Positions 1 through 12,291 of a DNA stretch of 64,000 nucleotides are shown piece after piece. Origin of the DNA: Prinsepia uniflora (lineage: Eukaryota > Streptophyta > Magnoliopsida > Rosales > Rosaceae); the NCBI GenBank assembly GCA_032719365.1, contig CM064871.1, positions 36,553,566 through 36,617,565 on the forward strand, written 5' to 3'. How positions within the stretch are numbered: the first letter of the stretch is position 1; the number at the start of each line of letters is the position of its first letter. The notes beneath the pieces were generated by a model. That model was not told where the DNA came from. It did not search any database and saw only the letters and a program-made list of their open reading frames with translations. The translations under genes were made by a program, and so were the position numbers.

Positions 1-3000
1 GCATGCAAGCAGATCGCATACAAGCAGCAAAGATAACATATTTTCAAGGATACAAGCAAGCATGCATGATCTAGTAACTGTCGCCATCTGAGACCTGTTC
101 ATCTTTAACTTTGAACCCAAAATTTTATCTATACTTAAAAGTTAGCAACATGAAGATATTCAGATGATTATGTTCAAGGAAACAAATATCAAATAAAATA
201 ACTACCTTAAGCTTCTCAAAGTTTGAAAGTAGCCTCATATATTGTTCACGCGCTTCGGGCTGACGAGCCATTGACTGTACCCTTGCAAGAGCTTTCTCAA
301 CTCCTGCAAATTTTTGCTTCCGCCCAACACTCAGAAATTCATAGTCATCATTTTTCTTAACCTTCGAGGAGACGTCATCATTAGTTTTTTCCACCCGAAA
401 TCCTCGCAAACCAGCTCCTTTCCGCCTCCAACGCAGTATTACTTTTTCCAATATACCAACAGACCACACAACCTTTTTGTAATTCTTCCGCACCTGATGT
501 CCCCTCACATGAGCCTAAAAGAGAGAAGCAGAATCAAGGATAATTAGAGCACTATCTAGTTCAGATTAGGTGCGTCCAATCCAAGTCCCAATGAAAGAAA
601 ATTAAAAGGCACGCAGTTTGTAATAAAATAAAAATATGATGCATTTGACGGACAGTCAATGGATACCCACAATTCCACTCATTTGTTTACAACATAACTT
701 AACAATTGAGGTACCTGAATTTTGACAATACGGTCACGTATCCTCAAAAAATCCTTTCTTCCCTTCCATCCACGATAGTTTTGCTGGATCTTCAGAGCTG
801 CTGCAACATGCAGATAATCTTCATAGTGAGAGAACTTTTGGACTTTTTTCAACAAACAACGTGCAACAAGGTCATGAGACTGAACTTCAGAAGTATCTGT
901 TCCACTCTTAGTTAACTGCCACTGACGGAAAGAACGAGTCCGGAAAGCTTCTTGAATTAGAGCAGCTGCATGAGCTGATTTCCTAACAGCTGCTATAGAG
1001 CTTGTGAGAGAGTGCTGCTCATCTACCGCCATAACCGGTGCAGCTACTTCTGCAGTCTCAATGGCCTTCTTAGCTGCAATAGTTGCAGTAACATTGTTCA
1101 TCATGTTCTCATTCATGGTCAACGACTCTACATGACTGATTAAATCCGCTTCCGCCAAATATCCAGCAATCCCTTTATGTCCTCTGTTAGAGGCTAGATC
1201 TGCAGCAGTATGCCCGCCAGGAAAAGCAGATGTGGGGTCCTCAACTGCACCTGGAGCGGCGCCCAATCTAAGCAACCCAATCACAGTTTCCTCTCTTGAA
1301 AAGGGTTAAAAACAAGACTGGTGTTATATAAGGATATGCATGTTATATAAATCAACAACAAAGATGGTAAAAAATAACCCCTTTACCCATCCTCAGAAAA
1401 AAGTAAGTAGGCCATTACAAGCATGTTGCAACCATAGTTTCTCCTGATCTTCATGTATTTGACGGAACCAGAGAAGCATTTTCTGAGCATTCACTTAGTA
1501 TTTATATACAAGTACAACCAGAAGTCCCCAACATGGAGAGAAATACATACACATTTCTTAACAATGCTAACTAGAAAAGAACCACATTTAAATTCATAAC
1601 AAGACAAGACATTGTTGCCAACATAATACATACCAAATAAAGGTAGAGTGAGCCCAGAAATGAAGAATTTAAAATTACTACCAATCCCTCCATATAAACA
1701 AGCAGAAAAGGAATATCAAAAGAGCAGAGAATCTATAACAGTAACCATACCTTCCAAAATATGACGCCCAGTGAAGCCCTGTTCTTCCGCGAGCATCTCT
1801 GAAATTGGGACTAATGCCAGCAGCAATTATGGGACCCATGGCCCAATCATAACCAAGAGCAGCAGTCAAATGTAGAACACCTTGCCCTTCATTATCCAGA
1901 ACATGCGGTCCCTTTCCATCTTCATGAATTTTACACACTAGCCATTCACAAAGTCTATCCTTTAACAAATTCTGAATTAAGACATCTCTATGGGTCAAGT
2001 ATTCAATTTTGCAAACCCCATCAAATGTTCCCCAATCACTTTCACTGTTGCTTCTCATTGAAAATATAGAACTTTTGAGCTTACACTTATCACAATCAAG
2101 AGCCTCACATTCCAGCCACTTTCTCTCTGAGCCCAAGCTCAACATTTTGGCTAGACGTATTTGAAACCGCAATTCATCATCTCTTGAACTGTTGCTAGCT
2201 ATTCCAATGGTTTTTTCACGATATTCAAACTCCCTCACCTCACTGCAGGCTAATCTATTTCTGCAGGTCACATAGAATGGAACACACCCAGGCGCATGTA
2301 AAGGAGTTTGACATCGAATGACATTATTAGACAGAACTTCAGCAGAAACTTCTACTTCACCAAACATGCACCCCCACTTAGTCTCAGTAGTATGCTTCTT
2401 GCTTCCGAGAAAACTACCAGCTATTAAAATCTGAAAAGGGTCGGAGAAGAGAAAGCTGAAGATCAACATAAATAGTCACACAACAATTTATTAGAATAAT
2501 GTAAGTGTATTATGTAATTCATTTTTTTATATATAACAGAAGAAGATAAAAATTACAGAATCTGTTAGCTGTGTACAAATACCTTCGTTTCAGTTGCCGA
2601 ATAAGCCCAGTCTGGTGAAAAATCACTAATAGTAAATAGTTGTTCCTGGGAAAGAGAGGGGCCAAGCGAATCCATATCTAACTGCATATGGTGTGATAGA
2701 CTGGACACTTCCTTATCACCATTCTCAGCATCAATTGTACTCCAGTAATTGCCAGAGTCAGATGCCATTAAGGAATCACCACAATCCACGCCAATTTCTT
2801 TATCCATCCATCTCCCAAAGCTGTCAAGTTTCTTCAGCTCTACTGATTCAGCATTACGCACACCACCATCCCTAGAATTCTCTTCAATTTGGTTGGAAGA
2901 ACTGACAACCATGTGAGGGTCAGAATAATCTTGAACCTGAGGATGAAGCACATTGGATTCATGCTCCTGCAAGTATCACCAAGGAAATTCCCACCAAAGA

Positions 3001-6000
3001 AAACACTAACCTTAAACAATTGCATTACCCGAAAAAAAAAAAAAGATTAAATGTATGAAAATTGCAAAAAATCTGATACTTTGGTGTAAAAAGAACCTAA
3101 GAGAACATGCACATAAGTATAGTCAGTGTTTAGGTGATATGTGACAACAAATACTTAAAAATCATATCAATCTGTTGAGAACCCAAGGGTAGAACTTCCC
3201 CAAAGGCTAGCTTGAAGGGAAGGGAGGCCAGGGGCTCTTTTAAACCCTCTACGGCTTTCCAATGTGAGACAATTGGGTCCTAACATTCCACCATAATGGT
3301 TTCATGTTCCTTCAGTTAAGGCCCATTTCCTCCCTTGAGGCAGCTTCACTCATCTATCAATGTTCGATGACTCAATATTACGCCCATATATAATACCAAT
3401 CACCTTAATCCAGCCTCTAGGTTGCCCCTTCCATGGAGTCTGCGCAACCAGGCTCTAAATACCAATTGTTAAGAGCCCAAGGATAGAACTTCCCCAAAAG
3501 CTAGCTTGAAGGGAAGGGAGCCCAAGAGCTCTTTTAAACCCTCTTAACATTTTCTATTTTTCGAATGTGGGACAATTGGGTCCTAATACAATCACCATAT
3601 GAAGAAAGCAGGGAGAAGTCTGCATGAGTGAACTTGACATCAACTTCATATATATATATATATATATATATACAAAAATATAAAAAAATAGCATAACAAA
3701 ATAAGTTAATTCATATAAAGATCATTATGATCTGTCAAATAGGATCAGGAACAGGAACTGTACCTGCCCCAGTATATGTTTGATCATGGAATGCTTAAAT
3801 CAACTTTCATAACTTGTATAAATTATATAAGATATCCAAATTACAATATTATTTGATTTTGGACTCCTTTTTCTCCACACCAAGATAATTTGTAATTTTC
3901 AGATGTTTCTAAAACTAGCCATCATTTTACAAGACAAACAGAAATAAAGAACAGAGAAAATATCTTGATGACCAAAAGAGTACAGATTGTGAATTGCATT
4001 TCAATAGGACAGTACTGCTGCTATTAGGGTAAGTAGTAACTTTAAAGGGGTTCTGTCTGTGTGAGGGAGAGTGCTCACATTCATATACGTCATCTAATAT
4101 TACAATGCTGCAGATTCAATAATAACACCAATCTCCAAAACAAATGCATGTGCAGACAATATACACCAAAACACTTCCATAAAACTGAATGTAACATTAG
4201 GTTCCTTAAAAGAAAAGAAAAAAATATTATACGGACAGTGGGAAAGAATAGATAAATAGAAATTTGACCGTGAAAAACAGACCTGAGATTCTCGCTGAAA
4301 AGGCACTGGTGCAACATGGACATCTATGTCAGCGATCAACCTACGGTCAGTAGTTTCAACTTTCACTCCACCATCAACATTTAAGCCTGCATCTGTTAGC
4401 TTACGAATTATGACATCACCTCGGCTAGGTGCTTCGACAAAAAACTTTTGATCATGCATATTATGGTCGTTTCTCGTTGAGCTGTCCATCCCATACCAGA
4501 AAGATGAACCCGCACTATGATCAAATTTAGGTCCAGCATACCAGGAACTAGGGGGATCCCTGAATGACTCAGGAAATCCTGAAAAGCAGCAGAGACACCT
4601 GGTCACATATTTTAAATTTTGCAAACGTATTATTGCAAAAGATAAGTCAATCGTGGAAGCAAATAGAATTTTCATATGCAAAAAAAGATTCCATTTCTCA
4701 GTACAGTTCATCTATTTAATTGGGAAAAAGAAAACAAATAATTAAAATGAACAGTGGAAAACTGAGAGGCCAAAAGCATATAGAAGCAGTGTATGAAGTG
4801 GATGGTAAAAAGTTACTGTTAGAAGCCAAGAGATGGAACAAAACATGCTTGGACAACGAAAACAGAATGCGCAATGGCATATTTTTTTTTAAAGAAGAAA
4901 AAACAGAGTGGAACCATAGCGCCTACCGAATACAAACAGAAACAGAAACAATTGCAAGATCTAAAAAAATATATTAATAATAAGAATTTTTTTCAAGGTA
5001 AAACAATCAGCCAAATGGCATCTACGACTGAGCATTTTACCTTCAACTCCTCGTGAAAGAAGAGAAGCATTAGGAAAAATGGAACTGAACATCGATTGGG
5101 CAATAGACATAGTTCCTGCATCTCCCCTGGAATCCACATCCTCAAATTCTGTAGATAATGATCGTCTACCCCAGTCGACTTTGTTTGGAATTGAAGCAAA
5201 AGATGCTTGAACTGTAGAGGCAGGTGAGTTTGTCCGTGCAGAGCAAGGTGCTGAAAGACTTTGAGGACTTCCAACCTGTGATACTGCATCTGCCAGCAAA
5301 CAGGGGACACTGGAATTGAATCCCTGCAAAGCATCACAGGACACTATCAAATGTAAGCATGCCATACACATTAAGCTCAACCATTCCACCATAGCGAAGG
5401 AAGGACAGTCTTCATTATAACACAAAAACAGTACCTCTGCCACATTTCTATAATGCACAAGAACAATATTCTGTAAATGCCTGAAAATCAAGAAAAAGAA
5501 TGATAAAAGTGAGATCAAACTGCAAACAAGGAAAACAGAGAATACTTTTTGTGTTGAACACAGGGAATGCAGAAATTTTGAAAATCAGCTCACAGGGATG
5601 GGGAAGGGGGCATGCATCGAATACCAATTCACAGCTTCACATTTATGTTTATAAAACATAATCTACTATTCTGTCAAACATTTTCGGGCCAAAGACCAAA
5701 GGTTCATTTTACATGCTTTTGAAATTAAATGCATAACACTCACAAACAGAAAACTCACGTGTCAAGCATCCAATAACTCCGCCGTTGAAATTGAGAATTG
5801 TCCTCCCCATGTGCATAGTAACAATGAAGAACGTCTACACTGCCAGCCTAAAAAATGTCAAAAACCAATAGAAGCTAAATATTAAGCAGTACCAGTGACC
5901 ATACAGCCCAATATAATTAAATTCCTTAAAATAGCTATAGAACAAGTTTCAAGTCATCAAAATGGAGAAGATCAAAACATATCCCACTCAGACCTTAAAA

Positions 6001-8143
6001 ATAAAAGTCTTGAAAACTCCAAAACTCCATGTAGACAAATTTAGTGATACCTAAGAAGATAGAGGGAGAAGGAACTAATCTATCTTACGTTACGAACCTG
6101 CTAAAAAGCAAATGAAGCAAACAAAGGTTGTCTAAACATGGAGATAAAAAAGTAAACTAACAATTGACCATTTGTGAAACATTTGCAACCTCAAGAACTG
6201 GATATCAGAAAAGTATGCATACAAATGCGTAACTGGTATCCTATATAAGTTTTATTTACATAATGTAAAGAATGCTCAAATAACAAAGAAAAGGAAGTAA
6301 TAAGAGTCATGGCATAAGACATGAGCTCTGGAATTTTGACCTTTACAGAACCAATCCAAGAAGAGGGTTCACATCATAAGACTACAGACAGTCAATTAAA
6401 GTATTAACATCTTTGTCCCACAAAATGAACTATGACAACTTACAAGCACCTATTGGTCCATCACTTCTGCTGCGTCTGTGTTTCCTGGCAAACTATGGCC
6501 ACCTAAATACAAAGGACCCAGGTATGGAAGACTATTGGCAATAATTCAACTCCATCTCTTAGGACCAGTCTCTAAAGGTTAGTTACTAGTCATAGATAGA
6601 ACAGCACACCTTCAACTTTTCATGGGCTTCTTTGACAGTCTTTCCATCTTTTTTCTTCCTCCAGCGATGACCGTCTTTACGAAAATATCGAAGTGCTTTT
6701 CGATCGAAAAGGAACAAAGAACCAGCTGGAAAATATAAAATAATTAGCTTCCATTTGGATGTACCAAGGCAGAATGTCAATGATCCATGTCTGTCAGAAG
6801 GCTAACATTGTACTAGTGATATTTGATCTGAAGTAAAAAGTGCAAAAGAGAACAAACATCATTTTGGACGATTCTGGGAATAAAATGAGAAGAGGAGAAA
6901 CTATATCATGTGTGTGTTTATACCTAGATTATGTATAATGCAAATGAGAAAAAGAAAATATTACTCCAACTATTCCTCATCTTAAACTATACCAGATAAT
7001 AACAATGACACAAATGAATGTCCTATTTCATATAACATATTACATATGCTACATCTCTATTAAATTAACCATAGCAATTAACAAGTACCAAGAACATGAT
7101 TGTAAATTTCTTGCAGGGGGTTTCATACTACCCAAAGCCATCGAAAGCAACAAACAGAATAGGCATCCCTGTAAAAAAACAAAGAAAGATAACTTTTATG
7201 CACCAAAAAAGGATTCTGATGGAAATTTCTGGCCTTCTCATATTCCACATGTGAAGCTCACCACCCAAGAATTAATCAATGGGTTCCCTACTAATCTGAA
7301 ATTAATTCAGTTTAAAGAAAAACTGGACGGTACAACTAACTTAAGGTAGAAATTGACAAATTCTGACCGAAACATAGCGATGAAGCACATACAATCCAAA
7401 TGTAGTAATTCAGAAAAACATTCCAAGGACAACCTGGAGGCCTGACTGGGGGATCTGCCGTTAACTCAAAACTCTGATAGTTGCGAAGTATTTCACAAAC
7501 TTCAGCTGGCCGGAGCCAGCGCTGCTTTGCTTCTTGCAATATCTGGACAAGGTCTGTCATATTCCAGAAAGTAACAAAAGGGTTCATATATTTAAACTAA
7601 AATACACAAAACAAAGACAGGTGAAGAACTAAAGTCGGATAAACTACATAGACATTATAAAAGACCTTAAACCAAAACTTCTACTGAAACAATTTGGTGA
7701 CAAATACACTGCCATACGAGTTAAAAATGTATCACGGAGGATACAACTCAAAGTGCTTACAATGAATCTTGCAAGATGAGACAAGATTACTTCAGTGTCC
7801 AAAATAAAATTTTATAGGAGTAAAAGCTCAGTGAAAGCATGAAAATCTAATCCTAACATTAATGAGAACCCAAGGTGATAATGAGGGAAGTGAGAGGTTA
7901 ATCAATGATCACACGAAAAAAAAAATTACAGTAATAAAAAAAATATCAAAAGTCATTCTTGAAGAACCTAATATCGAGTGAGAAAAGCAAAGAAAGAGAA
8001 ATGAAAATCCGATTTTTAATCTAAGAAACATAAAGAAAACGGATTTTATACGGGTAAAAAGAAAAAAAGAAAAAAAAAAAAAAAAAGGGAAGAGAAAACT
8101 GACCTAGCTGCTGATTGGGGATGTATTTTCTGGTTTCAGCCAT
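1..8143 (-). CDS. CAMTA: Calmodulin-binding transcription activator (CAMTA), 3' partial, multi-exon
   Basis: CAMTA proteins are nuclear transcription factors that bind CGCG-box DNA and calmodulin, linking Ca2+ signals to cold and defence gene expression. Exons, in transcript order, are 8143-8104, 7553-7434, 6725-6610, 5847-5759, 5480-5435, 5323-5041, 4578-4283, 2966-2583, 2430-1751, 1294-715 and 514-206. All introns are GT-AG and the phases join into 981 codons. Residues about 10-137 form the CG-1 domain (RWLRPAEVCEIL, GSLFLFDRKALRYFRKDGH, NIVLVHYRNVAE). About 441-530 is a TIG domain starting at FSPDWAY, about 635-735 are ankyrin repeats (LHWASYFGREE), and about 790-890 hold IQ motifs (ALKIQQNYRGWKGRKDF). 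A CaM-binding helix follows (VVWSVGILEKVILRWRRKG). The start MAETRKYIPNQ directly precedes CG-1. A last exon probably begins near 100-110, but its frame and stop are unresolved. Family length is about 900-1050 aa, so little is missing. The C-terminal PEAREQYMRLL perhaps favours a CAMTA4-type paralogue; this is uncertain. Confidence 0.93.
3173..3588 (-). mobile_element. TRIM (terminal-repeat retrotransposon in miniature) in a CAMTA intron
   Basis: Two direct repeats of about 113-122 bp (3173-3285 and 3467-3588) begin TGTTGAGAACCC and TGTTAAGAGCCC and end with ATTGGGTCCTAACA and ATTGGGTCCTAATA. They flank about 180 bp of non-coding DNA. Next to the second repeat the minus strand reads AATTGGTATTTAGAGCC, a primer binding site of the initiator tRNA-Met type, so the element points to the minus strand like the gene. 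The 5-bp TSD caatc is exact at 3168-3172 and 3589-3593. The second repeat has lost the canonical CA end. It lies in the intron between the exons ending at 4283 and starting at 2966. Confidence 0.85.
3648..3672. repeat. (AT)n microsatellite
   Basis: About 12 uninterrupted AT dinucleotides lie in the same CAMTA intron as the TRIM, 60 bp beyond its TSD. Confidence 0.9.
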
Positions 8144-8161
8144 GGGTGAGCAATGATGACC

Positions 8162-8167
8162 TCACAT
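8162..8167 (-). promoter_or_regulatory. Minimal AUG-stop upstream ORF before the CAMTA start
   Basis: On the minus strand an ATG is followed directly by TGA, 18 nt before the main CAMTA ATG at 8143 and in the same frame. If this stretch is 5' UTR it is a start-stop element, a type known to stall ribosomes and tune expression in some plant mRNAs. The main ATG has C at -3 and G at +4, a middling context. The transcription start is not visible here, so its presence in the mRNA is inferred. Confidence 0.4.
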
Positions 8168-8461
8168 GAACCCCAGATTTTATCAGCCAGGGACTGTGAT
8201 TACCATAAATCCAAAGAAGAAATTGCAAAGCACGGAAGTCGAATAAAAATCATCAATTTATAATATTTTACTCTGTTTCTACGAACAAAACAATAACAAC
8301 ATGGGAAACAAAAACCAGAAAGAAATGGCAATGCCTTTCAATCAGTCGAGAAAGAGAGATGAACTGGGGAAGGAGGTTTCGGTTAAAGAAAGAAGAAAAA
8401 AGAAAACGTACCTTGTGAGGAGGGAGGGGGGAAGGGAAAGCGAAGAGTGTGAAAAGCATTA

Positions 8462-8620
8462 ATAAAATGAAAAATGAAAAATGAAAAATGAAAAAATGAA
8501 AAATGACAAATGAAAAAATGAAAAATGACAAATGAAAAAATGAAAAATGAAAAAATGAAAAATGAAAAAATGAAAAGAAGAAAAAAATAAAAATAAAAAA
8601 ATAAAAATAAATAAAAGAAA
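8462..8620. repeat. Low-complexity A-rich tandem repeat (AAAAATG-type units)
   Basis: Units of 7-9 bp of the form ATGAAAA or AAATGACAA are repeated imperfectly, then pass into A-rich sequence with AAATAA units. It lies about 320 bp upstream of the CAMTA start codon, outside any exon. The open frames here (Phe/Ile/Ser-rich on the minus strand) are by-products of the repeat. Confidence 0.85.
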
Positions 8621-8652
8621 ATAATTGGGAGAGAGGCTACAGCAGGCTAAAG

Positions 8653-9277
8653 TAAGGGTGGGCACGAATCCGTTAAAACCGCTAACCGATTCGATTCAAA
8701 CCGTTATTTATCCAACGGTTTAGGTTTGACCGGATAAAAGTCAAACGGTTTGAGAATCCAAACCGTTCTGTTATTAACGGTTTGGATTTAGATTTTCATT
8801 TTGGAAATCCGTTAAATTCAAACCCAACTGTTAAGGAATATATTAATTTTTATTAATGTGTAATTCTATTATTAATACAAAGTAAAAATAAAAGAATACC
8901 TAGATATACCCATATAAGTATATATATACTTATCTAAGAGTATAATAAAATATTATTAAATAGTTTGTGTGTTTGATAAATCTTAGTATAATGATAATGT
9001 TTGCAATTCAATACTTAGCAAGCTTAATATGTAAAATTTTGAATATTGAGTATTGATTTTTTTTTTGTATTGTTGTTTTTTCTATATTCTTATTTTTTTT
9101 ATTCCTTAACGGTTTTAAACCGTTTCGATCCAAACCGAACCTTTAGTAACGGTTTGGATTGAAACGGTTTTATTTCTAATTTTAGAAAATCCAAACCGTA
9201 TCGAACCATTAAGATTTTAACGGTTTGGATTTGGATATTGCCAATATCCGTATCGAACCGTACCGTGCCCACCCCTA
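8653..9277. mobile_element. Non-autonomous hAT-type MITE, 625 bp
   Basis: The ends are inverted repeats: TAAGGGTGGGCACG at the left, and TAGGGGTGGGCACG read inward from the right. The flanks carry an exact 8-bp duplication GGCTAAAG (8645-8652 and 9278-9285), the size made by hAT transposases. The interior is AT-rich, has no coding sequence, and repeats AACGGTTTGGAT and its complement many times, so the element could fold on itself. Confidence 0.88.
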
Positions 9278-9285
9278 GGCTAAAG

Positions 9286-9957
9286 GCTACACAGAAAATT
9301 CTACATTGATCCAAAAAAATCAATAATACAGAAAATTCTACTTCCAGTCTATTTTATAATCCAACGTGGCACAGACGCCATGCCCAGCTTGCCTCGGGTT
9401 CGGGTCCCTATATTTTTTTTGGGAGAGGTAAGTTCGGGTCTCGATTAAAAAAAAAGGTTCGGGTCCCATTTATTTGCTCATTATTTGTTCACACCAAACC
9501 TAGTAGGATCACAGGGGCTAATGGTGGGACATAATTTACACGATACATATATCATTAAATTCTAATTCAAACTATTTAAATTTTAATTGATATGATCATT
9601 TCTGAATTAATCTCGAAACACGTGAAAGGTCAGGTTCCCATCCGACAATTACAGACACTTCAAGTTGTTACCTAAACTACCCTTACAATAGGTGGTATTG
9701 TATGGAAATTTTATTGTAAACCAGGCTGAGCATCCTTAGTTGACTAATAGTCAACTGTTAGATGATGTAATACTAATACCATAATTGTTTTTTAGAGCTA
9801 CCTTAGTAGTTCAAACCTCAGTAACCACGTCCCTTAGGACAACAACCATAACCGAAAAGCTACACTTGTACAAACCAACCATAGTTCATTACTTTGGGCC
9901 ACCTACCACTAACCATGGTAACGAGTACCTACTCATAATGTTTCAATTCCAATTAAG
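9286..9957. other. Intergenic sequence, no gene recognised
   Basis: This is AT-rich sequence with a short T-rich tract near 9411 and an A-rich tract near 9447, each next to a GTTCGGGTC motif. No open frame with recognisable protein similarity and no repeat boundary was seen. It joins the MITE to the first solo LTR. Confidence 0.6.
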
Positions 9958-11296
9958 TACCCTGTAACGACCCGTCCCGAATATCGGGATTTAATAATAT
10001 TTAATTGTGACTTACTAATCTGGGATTAGTTGGGCGATTTCGGACGAATTGTGCAAAATGACCGTTTTGCCGCTAGGCGTGGGCAAAACGTTGACTTTTA
10101 ATTCAGATGGTCAAATGGACTTTGACCGATAACCGTGACGTAGTTCGGGACGTCACGAGTTCATAGACAGGTGGCACGTTCGATTCCGACGTTCGTGGTG
10201 AAAGTTATGATGTACGGAAGTTCATGGGCGTTTTCGTAATTAAACGTAATAAGGGGGAAATGTTGACTTTTTGATCGGGTGGTCCGATGGCCGAGGACCG
10301 AGGACCGTTAGGAAGGTCTCGATGCCCTGAGTTCGTAGACAGGCGGCACGCATCAATCGGAGTCCGTATGACCGAGTTACGGGTCAGGATGCGTGAGGGG
10401 CATTTTGGTAATTTTCTGCACAAGGGCAGAATTGTAATTTCACACGGGCTACTGTTTCATTGAACAGCCGTGAAGGTGGATGTTTTGTGCGATCGATCCC
10501 ACGATTTGTTTATCAATTAATTGAGTTAATTGGGTCAGTTTGAGGTGGAATTGCACATGTGATGGTGCTGGCAATCAATCACATGAACATGGGCACTATT
10601 TTATCATGTTTTCGGGTCAGTGCAGGGAATTTACACAGTGGACTGAGGGGCACTTTAGGATGCTTTTAATGGTTGTTTTAGATCGATAGAATGGAGAGTG
10701 AGTCGAGAGGATGACTCTGAGATTGAGAATGAGAGGAATGGAGTGAGAATGGTGGAGGAATGCTCAAAAACCCGAAACTGGTTTCTGGGAAAATCAAATT
10801 CAAACTTCCAGTTTTAGGCCAGCCCAAGCCTAATTGATGATGGATTGAGCTTTCTGGAACTTCAACGTGTCGAACCAGATCAAATGGGGCAAGCTTTGGG
10901 GCTCCTAGGGCCGTGGACGGACGAGGTGGACGGCCGGAAAACTCAAGCTTGAGTTGTGGTGATTGAGGTAATGTCGTGTTCAATTAATCATGCTAATTGG
11001 TTCGTGTTAATCCTTATATGCTTCATATGAAGTTAATTTGACAATGGTTGAGGATTGATGGAGTTTTGGTGATTGACCCGTTTTGGGTGATCACGGGTTG
11101 ATGGCTTGATTAAGGAATGGTTGATGTTGATCGATGTCACAGACCTGAAATTCATTGGTTAATGATGGTTGTAGGATCAAGAACGGATTGAATTGATGTC
11201 GAATTGGGTGTGATTGAACCGGATCCTATCGCGGGTAATCAGACCCGTTTACCAGACAAACGGGTGAAGAAGGAACACTGTAGCAGTCACTGTAGC

Positions 11297-11350
11297 AGGC
11301 GCGTGGCTTTCACGCGCAGTCACTCTCGGCGGCGCGTGAAGGCGCGTGGG
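11297..11350. promoter_or_regulatory. CGCG-box island in LTR
   Basis: Four CGCG cores lie at 11300, 11313, 11333 and 11343, two of them inside the inverted repeat GCGCGTGGCTTTCACGCGC. The island is recognisable in nearly all LTR families in the window even where flanking sequence has diverged. (A/C/G)CGCG(C/G/T) is the binding core reported for CAMTA proteins. A role as enhancer or as structured RNA is inferred. Confidence 0.45.
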
Positions 11351-11876
11351 CACGAATCTCGAGGTGAGGTCAACATGACTTTTATCCTATACAATGTAAT
11401 GAACATTTTAGCGTTGGTTTCGTGTCGATCGGATCCCGTTTCGATATTGTTCGGGATGTCCGAAGGTTTTGAATCCAGTTTAAAAATACGTAAAAAATTC
11501 GGGAAAATTACGGGACTTGAATAGGATGTTAATGATGAGGTTAGTGATCCTCTAATGTGATTTGAACAGGATTGGGAGTCCCGGTGATAGTGGTGTGGCC
11601 CGGGAAGGCCTATGGCACGTGTATCGAGGCGTTCGGTTAAACGGTCTGTGAGTGGACATTGGTTTCATAAATTCGATGCATGCATAACTGTTTTATGATT
11701 GTTATAATTATGATTAAATGATTTACTTTGGATATCGGTGAATTTAAAATGATTTCACGTATTTCGAGGTGAATTACGTATTTGCACGTAAACCGAGGTT
11801 TTCTGGATTTGCACCGATTTCCATAAATGTGGTTGGATATGATTTCATGAAACGGTTACGAACTTGAATAATGTAA

Positions 11877-12018
11877 AATCGGGCCAGGGGCCCAGTTGAA
11901 CTATGAAATCGGGCCAGGGGCCCAGTTAACATGTGGATCGGGCCAGGGGCCCAGTTAACTTGTGAAATCGGGCCAGGGGCCCAGTTGATTTCTACATACG
12001 ATTGCGGGTCGGGGACCC
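11877..12018 (+). repeat. Array of GGGCC-AGG-GGCCC hairpins in TE-A
   Basis: Four units of about 30 bp each contain the perfect short inverted repeat GGGCCAGGGGCCC followed by AGTT. A fifth, variant unit is GGGTC-GGG-GACCC, in which both arms have changed together. Confidence 0.85.
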
Positions 12019-12291
12019 TAAAATGGAATTGAATAAATGTTTTGTTTACATTTTATATATGTTCACATGCTGGAATCAATAAATGGTTTTGATGATATTT
12101 CGGTTATGGCACGTTTCACGGTATTTGGGCATGAGACCCGTTTGATGAAACGTAACGATCGGTTCGGATTTTACCTATGTATACCTATATGTTTTGCATG
12201 TGGATATCAATAAAATGTATTTAGTACTGCACTGTATAAATCCTTCCATATTATATTGTCTCCTCTGGATGAGGTACCCCGGAGAGGTCAC

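Noticed and set aside
1..110. Assigning a definite CAMTA stop codon
   Set aside because: Two reading frames are possible depending on the splice acceptor (one reaches a TAG, the other stays open to the edge), and the phase from exon 11 favours the open one; it cannot be settled from this window.
3181..3590. Segmental duplication in the CAMTA intron
   Set aside because: The two repeats are LTRs of a TRIM: a PBS sits beside one and an exact 5-bp TSD flanks the pair.
8268..8665. Phe/Ile/Ser-rich open frames on the minus strand
   Set aside because: They are translations of an A-rich tandem repeat with no complexity.
10205..10423. Recurrent antisense open frame in LTRs (also 38599-38817, 54394-54642, 16184-16444, 27436-27636, 44150-44407, 50745-51002), with similar peptides
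   Set aside because: The similarity follows from LTR homology and low stop density on that strand. Frames break at different points and show no domain or start context.
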